Below are positions 9,396 to 17,154 of a stretch of 64,000 nt of DNA, one piece after another. The DNA lies in NCBI GenBank assembly GCA_910579995.1, contig CAJTWH010000009.1, positions 44,693-108,692 on the forward strand, written 5' to 3'. The DNA comes from an uncultured Muribaculaceae bacterium. Lineage in GTDB: Bacteria > Bacteroidota > Bacteroidia > Bacteroidales > Muribaculaceae. Numbering within the stretch: the stretch's first letter is position 1; every line of letters begins with the position of its first letter. A program made the position numbers and the translations under genes. The notes beneath the pieces were generated by a model that saw nothing but the letters and a program-made list of their open reading frames with translations, was not told the DNA's origin and made no database searches.

Positions 9396-10286
9396 ATGAA
9401 AAAAGACATGATATTTTTTTCGGCTGATGGCCAAGGCTTGACGTCGACTTCTGCAAACCATGTGGCCAATCTGGCCAAGGAAATGGTGCGTGTACTCGAA
9501 ACGACGCTTGCCTCGATGGTGCTTTATTCTACCTCGGTGGCGCTGATAGGCTCTGACACGGAGAATAAGCTGAATATGGGCGCGGCGGCTGACGACCTTA
9601 CCGATATGCCGCGCAAACTGCGCACCATAGCCAAGGCGAAATCGCTTATAGCATGGCTTCGGGAGGCTATCAAGGCCAAGGAGCGTCTTGCAGCCGAGGC
9701 GGCGAATTATACTTTGGAAGACTATTGCCGCGACCGGGATATCGAAATGCCCAAAATGCCCGAGGCAAAGCCTTATCTTACCGAAGACGATTATTATGCG
9801 TCGCTGCCCATCGGCGAGCGTAACCGCTATTATGAGCTTGAGACAGTGGCGGCGGTATTGGGGCAGGCCATACATCCGGGCGGCAGCTTTGCGACAGCAC
9901 GCGACGCTCTTGCCACGCGGCTCAAAACGCCCCGCGAGGTGAGCGGCGACGGACGTGACACTCTCATCTATACCTATACGCCGACGGTAGACCCTGAGGC
10001 GGTGGAAGAGATGTATTTCAAGATTCAGAAGCAATATCGCGAGGCGCAGGCGGCGCTCAATGCCATTAAGTTTGAATGCGAGCGCGCTGTGAAAGAATCG
10101 GAGCTTGCCGCGCGAAATGAAAACCTCAATGCGACAAAGGCTTATAATGAGCGTGTGGCTATGCTTCGCGACGAACTCTCGAAGTATAATCTCGAGCGGG
10201 TCAAGGCGGTCGGAGACATGCGCATAGTCATACCCGAGTCGTTGCGCGAGATCTACAATGAGGTAACGAGCCTCGGCAAAAAATAA
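9396..10286 (+). CDS. Unassigned helical protein, fourth gene of the cluster
   Basis: The 296-residue product has no signal peptide and no family I recognise. It starts MKKDMIFFSADGQGLTSTSANHVANLAKEMV and is helical throughout, with a likely coiled coil in residues ~205-275 (QYREAQAALNAIKFECERAV). It lies 108 bases after the previous gene on the same strand with no strong terminator between, so it may be transcribed with the MoxR cluster, though the link is weaker than for the three overlapping genes. Codon use and GC level match the surrounding core genes. Role unknown. Confidence 0.7.
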   Translation: MKKDMIFFSADGQGLTSTSANHVANLAKEMVRVLETTLASMVLYSTSVALIGSDTENKLNMGAAADDLTDMPRKLRTIAKAKSLIAWLREAIKAKERLAAEAANYTLEDYCRDRDIEMPKMPEAKPYLTEDDYYASLPIGERNRYYELETVAAVLGQAIHPGGSFATARDALATRLKTPREVSGDGRDTLIYTYTPTVDPEAVEEMYFKIQKQYREAQAALNAIKFECERAVKESELAARNENLNATKAYNERVAMLRDELSKYNLERVKAVGDMRIVIPESLREIYNEVTSLGKK

Positions 10287-10648
10287 AACGGATGTAAGAG
10301 AGCGGCAGCCCGTTTGTGGCGCCGTAATCTGAATGATGAAAGCGGGGTGCAATGTATTTTCAACTGTGCGGCAATTGCTGCAAAAAAAGAAGCTTGAAAA
10401 TGGCTAAGGATATTAAAAATTGTCCACCGCTGCAAACTTTGAAGTTAACCGATGAAGGCGTGAAAACCGGAGGTTGTTTTTGTTCTTGTGCGGCAGGTGG
10501 GTTTTAGATTTAGTCCTTGCTTTCGCTTGTTTTTGCACCCGGCTTTCATCAACATACGTCGCGGCGGAGAAGACACTGTCATCTCCGCCGTGTTTTTTAT
10601 GGACTAAATGGACTTGAATGGGGGAAGTCAACGACAATCAATAAGACA
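10287..10648. other. Intergenic region before the island
   Basis: No credible gene is present. Short frames here lack ribosome sites and family resemblance. The only clear element is the terminator at 10562-10598. The segment keeps the GC level of the core chromosome up to about 10640. Confidence 0.6.
10562..10598 (+). terminator. Rho-independent terminator at the core/island boundary
   Basis: A perfect 9-bp stem (cggcggaga / tctccgccg) with an 11-base loop is followed by TGTTTTTT. It probably ends transcription from the MoxR cluster. Confidence 0.85.
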
Positions 10649-10742
10649 ACAAACAAAACGGAGCGTATCCCAAAAGGGTTACACTCCGTTTATATAGATT
10701 TAGATATTTCTAAATTAATGGATTATTTCACATTCCTCGAAT
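10649..10742. repeat. Left direct repeat: vestigial copy of dnaK 3' end and terminator
   Basis: Aligned with 14697-14789 it differs at four positions, plus one mismatch at the outer edge, and has one inserted base. The inserted base shifts the frame of the dnaK C-terminal codons (FEEVK in the real gene). One base pair of the terminator stem is also lost (T opposite T), so this is the non-functional copy. Confidence 0.9.
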
Positions 10743-10775
10743 GTAAAGCATGCTAATATTTAATCATTTATGTTT

Positions 10776-10789
10776 ACATGTTCCAAATA
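10776..10789. repeat. Short inner repeat near the left island end
   Basis: The 14-base string acatgttccaaata occurs here and again at 14627-14640 near the right end, in the same orientation. It may be part of a recombinase-binding arm. Confidence 0.5.
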
Positions 10790-10889
10790 TGCCAACTTTA
10801 TGATGAAAACCAATCAAGTTAATTCATTCTAAATCTATGATATTTATGGATATCAAATCAATCGTTAACAGGATAACTATAGTCGAGAA

Positions 10890-12788
10890 TCAATGCCATG
10901 ATATCGAATTCAATGTCTTATGCCATGGTTTTATTTCAATGGATTCTGCTAAACTTGGAGGATGGGGGACACCATTAATTATCTGTTGAAAAAGATCATA
11001 TAATAACATCTCCCCATTAATTGCTATTCCAGTGGCCTTTGTTATTCGGACTAAAGAGTTACTGTAATAATAACATCCATTGAATTTAACCCATTCAAAA
11101 TTTTCTAGCATATCAAACTCAATAGAAATACCAGGGATTGACGTATGATAAAGTTTATATCCGTGGCTTGAGAATTTTTCGATATTATCTATTATACCTT
11201 TCTCTACACTATCTAATATTGCGAGCTCATTCATGAGATTTTTCACCTCAGTTCGATATATCGGGGACGAAATATTATCATGCGAAAAGGGATTTAAGAG
11301 TCTGTCTTTGTAATGTTCTAAGTTTGGACACGGATTAGTCATTGCAAACCGACAACAAAAATCAGAGAAAGCTGTAATCAAACCACCAAGCATTTTATGT
11401 CGCGTTTCCCCAGTTGGTGTAAACTCAAGACTGAAGTGTTTGGGTAAAATTTCAATTAATTTTCTCTCGGAATAACGTCGCAAAGAATTAAGACAAGCCG
11501 CAAAATCGCAATTGCAGTAGTGTCTCTTGGCCTCGTCAAAAGAATCAGAAAGATTTTGCTCCAATATTACAGGTTTGGGATAAGGGGTTGTAACTAATGG
11601 GTCTTCATAAAGATTAAATACTTTCCAATCTACAATAGATCCTTTTTTCTTTATTTCTGCGGATACCAAGTGAAAAAAAGCCCTATCATGCGTGAAAATA
11701 AAAGTTTGGAATCGAGATGAATGCTTAATAATTTCATCAACTACCTTAACTCTGTTCCCCATATCTAAACTAACTAGAATATCATCTAGTACAAGCATTT
11801 TTACACTATCCGGCCAGTTAGTTTTAGTATCTGATATTGCTAGACGTAATGCAATACTCATACAAGTCAACTTTGCTTCATTAAAGAAGGACCTAGGATG
11901 TAGTATTTCACGATTAATCTCAGGTATATTCAGAGATGTAAGCCTTGCTTTAAGAATTATTTGAGGATTGTGAATATGACCATCATAACGTCTCGGTGCT
12001 ATCCTTTGATTAAATACGCATGCTTTATAATCTAAAACAATATCAATCTCAAGTCCATACACATCATGTAATGTACGATTAGTCTTAATCTCAATCTCTT
12101 GTAAAATAGTTTTAACTGCTTTGTTAAAATTATTAATTAATTCCTGAAAAGCAATATAGCGCGGATGATTTTGCTTGAAAGAAGTCTTACTCTTTTTATT
12201 TCGTTCTAATGTCGGTGGAATTGATTGAATATAATCCCACCACTCTTTGAAACTTATTGAATCTATAAAGTTTCCATCTAAATCGTTTATGCCTCCAATT
12301 ACAGATAAAATTGGGAATATTTCTCTGTTAAATATATCAAATACTTCATTGTCGACACTATTACGTTTTTCAAAAAGAGATGACAAAAATTTATAATTTA
12401 TGAAGTCACTCGCCATAAACGCCTTTTGCATAAAATCCTTCAATACAGGACTTGTCGCGTTGGCAATGTTCAATGAATCCTCACAGTCTTTTGATGCATT
12501 AGAATCTACATCCCGAAAAATCATACGTAATCTTGAGGTTTCATCTGAATTTGAATAACGATTCCTCAAATGTTGTGAGTTTGATGCGTCAAAATATTTT
12601 CTTGCATCTGATATGGAAGGATTTTTTAATACACTTTGTATAATGGTAAACAAACTCCAATATATAGAACTCTTGCCGCTACCATTTTCTCCGTATAGGA
12701 GAATATTTTTACATTGCGGATTAAATATAAAAGTATCTTTAAAGAATTTGAAATTTTCAATCTCCAAAGAGTCTATTCGCCAATTCAT
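10890..12788 (-). CDS. RecF/ABC-type AAA ATPase with possible C-terminal HEPN RNase domain
   Basis: The 632-residue product starts at an ATG four bases after the upstream gene. Walker A is GENGSGKS (33-40), the signature-like segment is at ~304-318 (EAKLTCMSIALRLAI), Walker B is MLVLDD (331-336), the D-loop is SLD and the H-loop is FTHDRAFF (365-372), so it is an SMC/RecF-like ATPase. The region between Walker A and B is short and has no zinc-hook CXXC. Residues ~415-520 are helical and contain RLLNPFSH (Arg496, His503), an R-X6-H arrangement seen in HEPN ribonucleases, which PrrC/RloC anticodon nucleases also carry beside an ATPase. I infer a defence toxin-ATPase; the HEPN call is tentative. 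AT-rich, horizontally acquired. Confidence 0.8.
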   Translation of the reverse strand: MNWRIDSLEIENFKFFKDTFIFNPQCKNILLYGENGSGKSSIYWSLFTIIQSVLKNPSISDARKYFDASNSQHLRNRYSNSDETSRLRMIFRDVDSNASKDCEDSLNIANATSPVLKDFMQKAFMASDFINYKFLSSLFEKRNSVDNEVFDIFNREIFPILSVIGGINDLDGNFIDSISFKEWWDYIQSIPPTLERNKKSKTSFKQNHPRYIAFQELINNFNKAVKTILQEIEIKTNRTLHDVYGLEIDIVLDYKACVFNQRIAPRRYDGHIHNPQIILKARLTSLNIPEINREILHPRSFFNEAKLTCMSIALRLAISDTKTNWPDSVKMLVLDDILVSLDMGNRVKVVDEIIKHSSRFQTFIFTHDRAFFHLVSAEIKKKGSIVDWKVFNLYEDPLVTTPYPKPVILEQNLSDSFDEAKRHYCNCDFAACLNSLRRYSERKLIEILPKHFSLEFTPTGETRHKMLGGLITAFSDFCCRFAMTNPCPNLEHYKDRLLNPFSHDNISSPIYRTEVKNLMNELAILDSVEKGIIDNIEKFSSHGYKLYHTSIPGISIEFDMLENFEWVKFNGCYYYSNSLVRITKATGIAINGEMLLYDLFQQIINGVPHPPSLAESIEIKPWHKTLNSISWH

Positions 12789-12792
12789 ACTT

Positions 12793-13467
12793 TTATTTTT
12801 TTTGCTTTTCAGCCAATGTTAGAAAGTAATGCGTAAATGCTTTTGCATTATCAATTAATGCATTGGATTCTGATGATAAGATTTTGAACATTTGTTCAAA
12901 ATCTGGGAATAAATTATTGGGGAATAATATATCTATATTTCCAATTAAATCAATATTATTCTCATAAAACAAATCAGAATGATATAATTGAAAAACCATC
13001 GAATCACAAATCATGTGAAAAAATGATGCTTTGACTTCAAAATAGCGATCATTTTCAGATGATTGGTTATTCTTATAAAGAATAAATTGATTGCTGATAT
13101 GGCTTAATTTTGACTGCAATGTCAAAGCGATCTTCGGAATAATGAAATTTTTTAGAGAAGATAAAGTAACGTTTAACGAAACCGCGGGACTAGTTGCTTT
13201 TAAATGCTCATATCGAAAGGCTCCAGAGTTTAATAACAAGGTTATATAGTCTATTAAAAAATGGTCGTTTATATTAGAAACTAAATATCCTGATAAATCT
13301 GTTTGTTTTACAAATTCCGATACAATATAATCCTTATATATGATTCGAGGTACATAGATAGAGTCTACTCGATCCATCAAAATAGAGGGATCGTAATGAT
13401 TCGATTCTGGAAGTTTAAAAATCTCCGATATATGATTGAGTTTAAGGAACTCGATTTCCTCATTCAT
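12793..13467 (-). CDS. Possible HsdS-like recognition protein, first gene of the island operon
   Basis: The start is ATG 13467 (MNEEIEFLKL); the frame extends two codons upstream from a TTG. The product has 224 residues and no signal peptide. Residues ~60-125 read like the end of a type I restriction specificity (HsdS) target-recognition domain: a stretch like IDYITLLLNSGAFRYEHL, then SLNVTLSSLKNFIIP, then a Q...L helix. The remainder is helical. No methyltransferase or restriction subunit lies nearby. The ATPase gene follows after four bases, so the two are co-transcribed and probably work together. The HsdS resemblance is by eye and could be wrong; otherwise the family is unknown. Confidence 0.7.
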   Translation of the reverse strand: MNEEIEFLKLNHISEIFKLPESNHYDPSILMDRVDSIYVPRIIYKDYIVSEFVKQTDLSGYLVSNINDHFLIDYITLLLNSGAFRYEHLKATSPAVSLNVTLSSLKNFIIPKIALTLQSKLSHISNQFILYKNNQSSENDRYFEVKASFFHMICDSMVFQLYHSDLFYENNIDLIGNIDILFPNNLFPDFEQMFKILSSESNALIDNAKAFTHYFLTLAEKQKK

Positions 13468-13520
13468 AAACAAATTGGCTGTTTTTTAAAGGCTTCAATA
13501 AGATAGTCCTTTTCAATTTG

Positions 13521-13552
13521 CAAAGATAATATTATTTTGGGTATTCTGCAAA
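13521..13552 (-). promoter_or_regulatory. Promoter of the island two-gene operon
   Basis: On the minus strand a perfect TTTG (-33, 13552-13549) is followed after 20 bases by TATCTTTG (-7, 13528-13521), matching TAnnTTTG. Transcription would start near 13515, about 45 bases before ATG 13467. Confidence 0.85.
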
Positions 13553-14137
13553 TTTATGTGTTTCAATAGACATCAATAGCCACGACTCTTTTCATTTAAA
13601 AAACGATGATTTTTTCAATCTTCTTGATTTACAGGCTTTTTGTTTAGGTAATGTCAAATGTCTGTTTTTCTCGGTCGGGCAGATATTGAAATTTGATAGA
13701 AAAGTACTGTTGAAAATCAGTTTATTAGCAACTCTGCTTTACTGTCCATTTTTTAATGAAAGAGCCGTGTTCAATAGGCTGTTAAAATCTTATCTATAAG
13801 TATTGTGTAATATCATAAACCTTGTTTATATAGTGAGGATAGTTTCGACTGTGAAGTTTGAACTATCCCTTTTATTTTGGTGGTCAATGCCTTAATATTG
13901 AGACAGGAAGATTCGGTTGTCTCGCTTATGAGGGTGAGGCCGGATTGGAATGTCTACGATAATATTGCCCGGTTGTAGCCATGTCGAAGAGATTTATGCA
14001 CTTGCAATTGGAGGGATGGAAACGACGCGAGTAGTTGCAATCAGCTTTAGTCTCTGCATCAAAAGCACAAGCCCATCGAAAGGTTAAGCCGGTTCGAAGA
14101 GAGCCGACGACGGCCTTTCTTTTTTCTTCCCCATAAC

Positions 14138-14175
14138 GAAAACAGCCCACCGGATTATAAGTGAGCTGTTTTCAA
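14138..14175. terminator. Hairpin, terminator-like, inside the island
   Basis: The arms gaaaacagcccac and gtgagctgttttc pair with two unpaired bases. A-rich and T-rich flanks would let it act in either direction. No adjacent gene clearly uses it. Confidence 0.5.
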
Positions 14176-14626
14176 TTCTTCATTATATTGCTATTGCTGA
14201 GTTAACAATACCTTATATGTTGTTTATTGGGCATCATTCCGGTTAAAATGATAGTCCATGTGTTTGAATCATATCCTTGCGTCACCGCACTCATCGCATT
14301 TTTGCGTTATCTCATATTTCGGGTCAATATAAAAATAGGTTGTTAAATTATTAAGTTTAAATGTATAGGAGTGTATAGCTCAATTTTATGAGAAACGCCA
14401 GTCTGTATAAGTAGTTGTATGTAAGTGCGTTCCAATAGGATGTTAGTGGCTGGCCAACAAACTCAATCCCTAAAATAAAATTTTACTCGGGTAGTTTTTT
14501 AACATTTCAACATGGTTTTGCAGCTGACCCCATATTTCGCACTTGGCAAATTCCTTTATCTTTGGGCATGTAAGACCGCATTAGCCGATATAAGGCTACA
14601 TAAGACACACCTTTCCGTAAAATAAG

Positions 14627-14640
14627 ACATGTTCCAAATA
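14627..14640. repeat. Short inner repeat near the right island end
   Basis: This is the second occurrence of acatgttccaaata; the first is at 10776-10789. Both lie inside the long direct repeats. Confidence 0.5.
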
Positions 14641-14696
14641 GGTGTCAAATACAACGGAAATTAATTAATTTTAGTCTATCTGTTTACATTTAATTA

Positions 14697-14789
14697 ATAA
14701 ACAAAACGGAGCGTAACCCAAAAGGGTTACACTCCGTTTATTTAGATTCAGATATTTCTAAATTGATGGATTATTTCACTTCCTCGAAG
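14697..14789. repeat. Right direct repeat: true dnaK 3' end and terminator
   Basis: It contains the last codons of dnaK, its stop codon (TAA at 14773-14771) and the terminator hairpin. It is the intact partner of the decayed copy at 10649-10742. Confidence 0.9.
14699..14739 (-). terminator. dnaK terminator
   Basis: Read on the minus strand, a stem of 16 bases (aaacggagtgtaaccc / gggttacgctccgttt, one mismatch) with loop TTTT is followed by TGTTT. The flanks allow it to work in both directions. Confidence 0.85.
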
Positions 14790-16666
14790 TCTACGTCGGT
14801 GACGTGGTCGTCGGGGTTGGGGCCTTGCGCACCGGGGTTGGCTCCGGCTTGCTGCTGGGCTTGTGCCTGTGCGTTGAGGATGTCTTGCTGTGCGGCGCCG
14901 AATGTGGTCTCGATTTCTTTGATTGCGGCGTCGATACCTGCGAGGTCGGCGTTCTTGTGAGCCTCTTTGAGTTTGGCTACTGCGGCCTCGATGGCAGAGC
15001 GTTTGTCGGCGGGAATCTTGTCGCCGAGTTCGCTGAGCTGTTTCTCGGTCTGGAATACGATGGCGTCGGCCTGGTTGAGTTTGTCGGCGCGCTCTTTCTC
15101 GCGTGCGTCGGCTTCGGCGTTGGCTGCAGCCTCGTCTTTCATACGTTTGATTTCGGCGTCGGTAAGGCCGCTTGAAGCCTCGATACGTATGCTCTGCTCT
15201 TTGCCGGTGGCTTTATCTTTGGCAGATACGTTGAGGATACCGTTGGCGTCGATCTCGAATGTCACTTCGATCTGAGGTATGCCGCGGGGTGCGGGTGCGA
15301 TACCGTCGAGGTGGAATTTGCCGAGAAGTTTATCGTCTTTGGCCATAGGACGCTCGCCTTGGAGGACGTTGATTTCTACCGAGGGCTGGTTGTCGGCTGC
15401 GGTAGAGAATGTCTCGCTCTTGCGGGTAGGAATGGTGGTGTTGGCCTCGATAAGTTTGGTCATCACGCCGCCGAGGGTCTCGATACCTACGCTCAGGGGC
15501 ACAACGTCGAGAAGAAGGACGTCTTTTACATCGCCTGAGAGCACACCGCCTTGGATGGCAGCGCCGATTGCTACAACTTCGTCGGGGTTGACGCCCTTAG
15601 AGGGTGCTTTGCCGAAGAATTTCTGTACCTGCTCCTGAATGGCGGGGATACGTGTAGAACCACCTACGAGAATTACCTCGTCGATATCCGAAGCCTTGAG
15701 GCCGGCGTCGCGGAGGGCGTCTTCGCAAGGTTTGAGGGTAGCGTGGATGAGGCGGTCGGCGAGTTGCTCGAATTTGGCACGTGTGAGTGTCATCTGGAGG
15801 TGTTTGGGCTCGCCGTTCTGTGCGGTGATGTAGGGGAGGTTGATTTCGGTAGATGTTGCGCTTGAGAGCTCGATTTTGGCTTTTTCGGCAGCGTCTTTGA
15901 GGCGCTGGAGAGCCATGGCGTCTTTGCGCAGGTCGATTCCTTCTTTTTCGAGGAAGGTGTCGGCCAGATAGTCGATGATGACGTGGTCGAAGTCGTCGCC
16001 GCCGAGGTGGGTGTCGCCGTTGGTTGATTTAACTTCGAATACGCCGTCGCCGAGTTCGAGGATAGAGATATCGAATGTACCGCCGCCGAGGTCGAATACG
16101 GCGATCTTCATGTCTTTGTCAGATTTGTCGAGGCCGTAGGCAAGTGCGGCTGCTGTAGGCTCGTTGACGATACGGCGGACGTTGAGGCCTGCGATCTCGC
16201 CGGCTTCTTTGGTAGCCTGACGCTGGGCGTCGTTGAAGTATGCGGGCACGGTGATGACGGCTTCTGTTACGCTCTGTCCGAGGTAGTCTTCGGCGGTTTT
16301 CTTCATTTTCTGAAGAATCATAGCCGAGATTTCTTGGGGAGAGTATTCGCGGCCGTCGATGTCGATACGGGGTGTGTTGTTTGCGCCGCGTACTACTTTG
16401 TAGGGTACGCGTGCGATTTCGTTCTGGACTTGATCGTAGGTCTCGCCCATGAAACGTTTGATAGAGTATATAGTGCGGGTCGGGTTTGTAACGGCCTGAC
16501 GCTTTGCGGGATCGCCGACTTTGCGCTCGCCGCCATCGACGAATGCTACGATAGAGGGGGTAGTGCGGTGACCTTCGCTGTTAGGTATAACTTCGGGGGT
16601 GTTACCTTCGAGAACTGCGACGCAGGAATTGGTTGTTCCAAGGTCGATGCCAATGATTTTTCCCAT
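14771..16666 (-). CDS. dnaK: Molecular chaperone DnaK (Hsp70)
   Basis: The 631-residue product begins MGKIIGIDLGTTNSCVAV, the phosphate-1 motif of Hsp70. It has DLGGGTFD, the hinge region GGSTRIPA and the interdomain linker VLLLDVVPLS. The C-terminal lid ends in a Gln/Ala/Gly-rich tail and VDFEEVK, close to the usual EEVDXK end. It is an ATP-dependent chaperone for nascent and stress-damaged proteins, working with DnaJ and GrpE, which are not in this window. It is full length and intact although a mobile island abuts its stop codon. It is transcribed alone, leftward. Confidence 0.98.
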   Translation of the reverse strand: MGKIIGIDLGTTNSCVAVLEGNTPEVIPNSEGHRTTPSIVAFVDGGERKVGDPAKRQAVTNPTRTIYSIKRFMGETYDQVQNEIARVPYKVVRGANNTPRIDIDGREYSPQEISAMILQKMKKTAEDYLGQSVTEAVITVPAYFNDAQRQATKEAGEIAGLNVRRIVNEPTAAALAYGLDKSDKDMKIAVFDLGGGTFDISILELGDGVFEVKSTNGDTHLGGDDFDHVIIDYLADTFLEKEGIDLRKDAMALQRLKDAAEKAKIELSSATSTEINLPYITAQNGEPKHLQMTLTRAKFEQLADRLIHATLKPCEDALRDAGLKASDIDEVILVGGSTRIPAIQEQVQKFFGKAPSKGVNPDEVVAIGAAIQGGVLSGDVKDVLLLDVVPLSVGIETLGGVMTKLIEANTTIPTRKSETFSTAADNQPSVEINVLQGERPMAKDDKLLGKFHLDGIAPAPRGIPQIEVTFEIDANGILNVSAKDKATGKEQSIRIEASSGLTDAEIKRMKDEAAANAEADAREKERADKLNQADAIVFQTEKQLSELGDKIPADKRSAIEAAVAKLKEAHKNADLAGIDAAIKEIETTFGAAQQDILNAQAQAQQQAGANPGAQGPNPDDHVTDVDFEEVK

Positions 16667-16717
16667 AGTGGTATGTGTTTATATTTTTTATGTTAATATT
16701 TTCGTTTTGTATACTAT

Positions 16718-16740
16718 CAAATAAACAAATGTTGTGCCAA
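16718..16740 (-). promoter_or_regulatory. Possible dnaK promoter region
   Basis: Upstream of dnaK the minus strand reads TTGGCAC-N5-TTGTT and then TTTATTTG. The first resembles a sigma-54 -24/-12 element with one key mismatch (TTGT for TTGC). The second is one base off the Bacteroidota -7 box but lacks a well-spaced TTTG. Either may be the start of dnaK transcription; sequence alone does not decide. Confidence 0.3.
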
Positions 16741-16747
16741 AAAAGTT

Positions 16748-16791
16748 GACTGCCACTTTGGCAGATTTTTTAAATCTTCAAAATGGCAGTC
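16748..16791 (-). terminator. Terminator after the 118-residue hypothetical gene
   Basis: The 13-bp outer stem gactgccattttg / caaagtggcagtc (one G-U) plus an inner agattt/aaatct stem is followed on the minus strand by AACTTTTTT. Confidence 0.8.
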
Positions 16792-16797
16792 GTAAAG

Positions 16798-17154
16798 TCA
16801 GTCGCGGCGGAAGAATTTTTTTATGCGGTCCCAAAGCGAGTGCTCGTGAATCCTGACGTGTATGCTAACGCGTGGAGATTTACGGTTTAGGAAAATTATC
16901 GAGGAGTGGAGTACAATGGCAATCCATTCTTCAAAAGCGACAATGCCATGTATCCGTTCGAGAGGTATGCGGTGAAAAGGAGAGTTGGGCTCAATGCTGC
17001 CTATAATCAACGAATCTACCGGACCTTCCATGTCGATGCTTATATTATGGTAGGGGGCACATTCGAAAAGCAGTGGCATGTCGAGGCAGTCGGGGCTCTC
17101 GGGCAGTTTGCGATATTTTTTGTAGAGGGTCTGAATAACTTTCCGGGTAATCAT
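16798..17154 (-). CDS. Hypothetical protein (118 residues)
   Basis: The frame runs from ATG 17154 to a stop just before a terminator, and composition fits the neighbours. The product has no signal peptide or membrane segment. It is mixed alpha/beta with a central FEEWIAIVLHSSIIFLN segment and a basic C-terminus (IKKFFRRD). I do not recognise a family. It sits alone between dnaK and the TlpA-like gene, with its own terminator. Confidence 0.65.
   Translation of the reverse strand: MITRKVIQTLYKKYRKLPESPDCLDMPLLFECAPYHNISIDMEGPVDSLIIGSIEPNSPFHRIPLERIHGIVAFEEWIAIVLHSSIIFLNRKSPRVSIHVRIHEHSLWDRIKKFFRRD

Larger units (their letters stand above)
13468..14696. other. Long non-coding part of the island
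   Basis: About 1.2 kb with no convincing gene apart from the operon promoter at 13521-13552. A 74-codon frame on the minus strand (13926-14150) lies in a patch of higher GC and ends near a hairpin at 14138-14175, but has no recognisable family. A lone plus-strand TATCTTTG occurs at 14557-14564 with no gene after it. The stretch may hold relics of older mobile DNA or a small RNA. Confidence 0.5.
10649..14789. mobile_element. Integrated AT-rich island at the dnaK 3' end, bounded by direct repeats
   Basis: The ends are a pair of ~92-bp direct repeats (10649-10742 and 14697-14789). The right copy is the real dnaK 3' end with its terminator; the left copy is a decayed duplicate of it. Between them the DNA is clearly more AT-rich than both flanks. 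The cargo is one two-gene operon plus long non-coding stretches. This layout is what site-specific insertion into a gene's 3' end leaves. No integrase or transposase gene is visible inside, so the element is probably immobile now or was moved in trans. Confidence 0.75.

Noticed and set aside
9111..10352. 413-codon open frame antisense to the end of the MoxR cluster
   Set aside because: It crosses two genes and their gap, has no ribosome site and no domain, and its longest hydrophobic run is in an intergenic segment.
10890..12788. Identification of the island ATPase as GajA (Gabija), an OLD nuclease or RloC
   Set aside because: No TOPRIM motif is visible after the ATPase core, as GajA/OLD would need, and no zinc-hook CXXC is present, as RloC would need.
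13926..14150. 74-codon frame inside the island (minus strand)
   Set aside because: It has no family resemblance I can defend and no promoter, and its end overlaps a hairpin. It is kept only as a note within the non-coding region.
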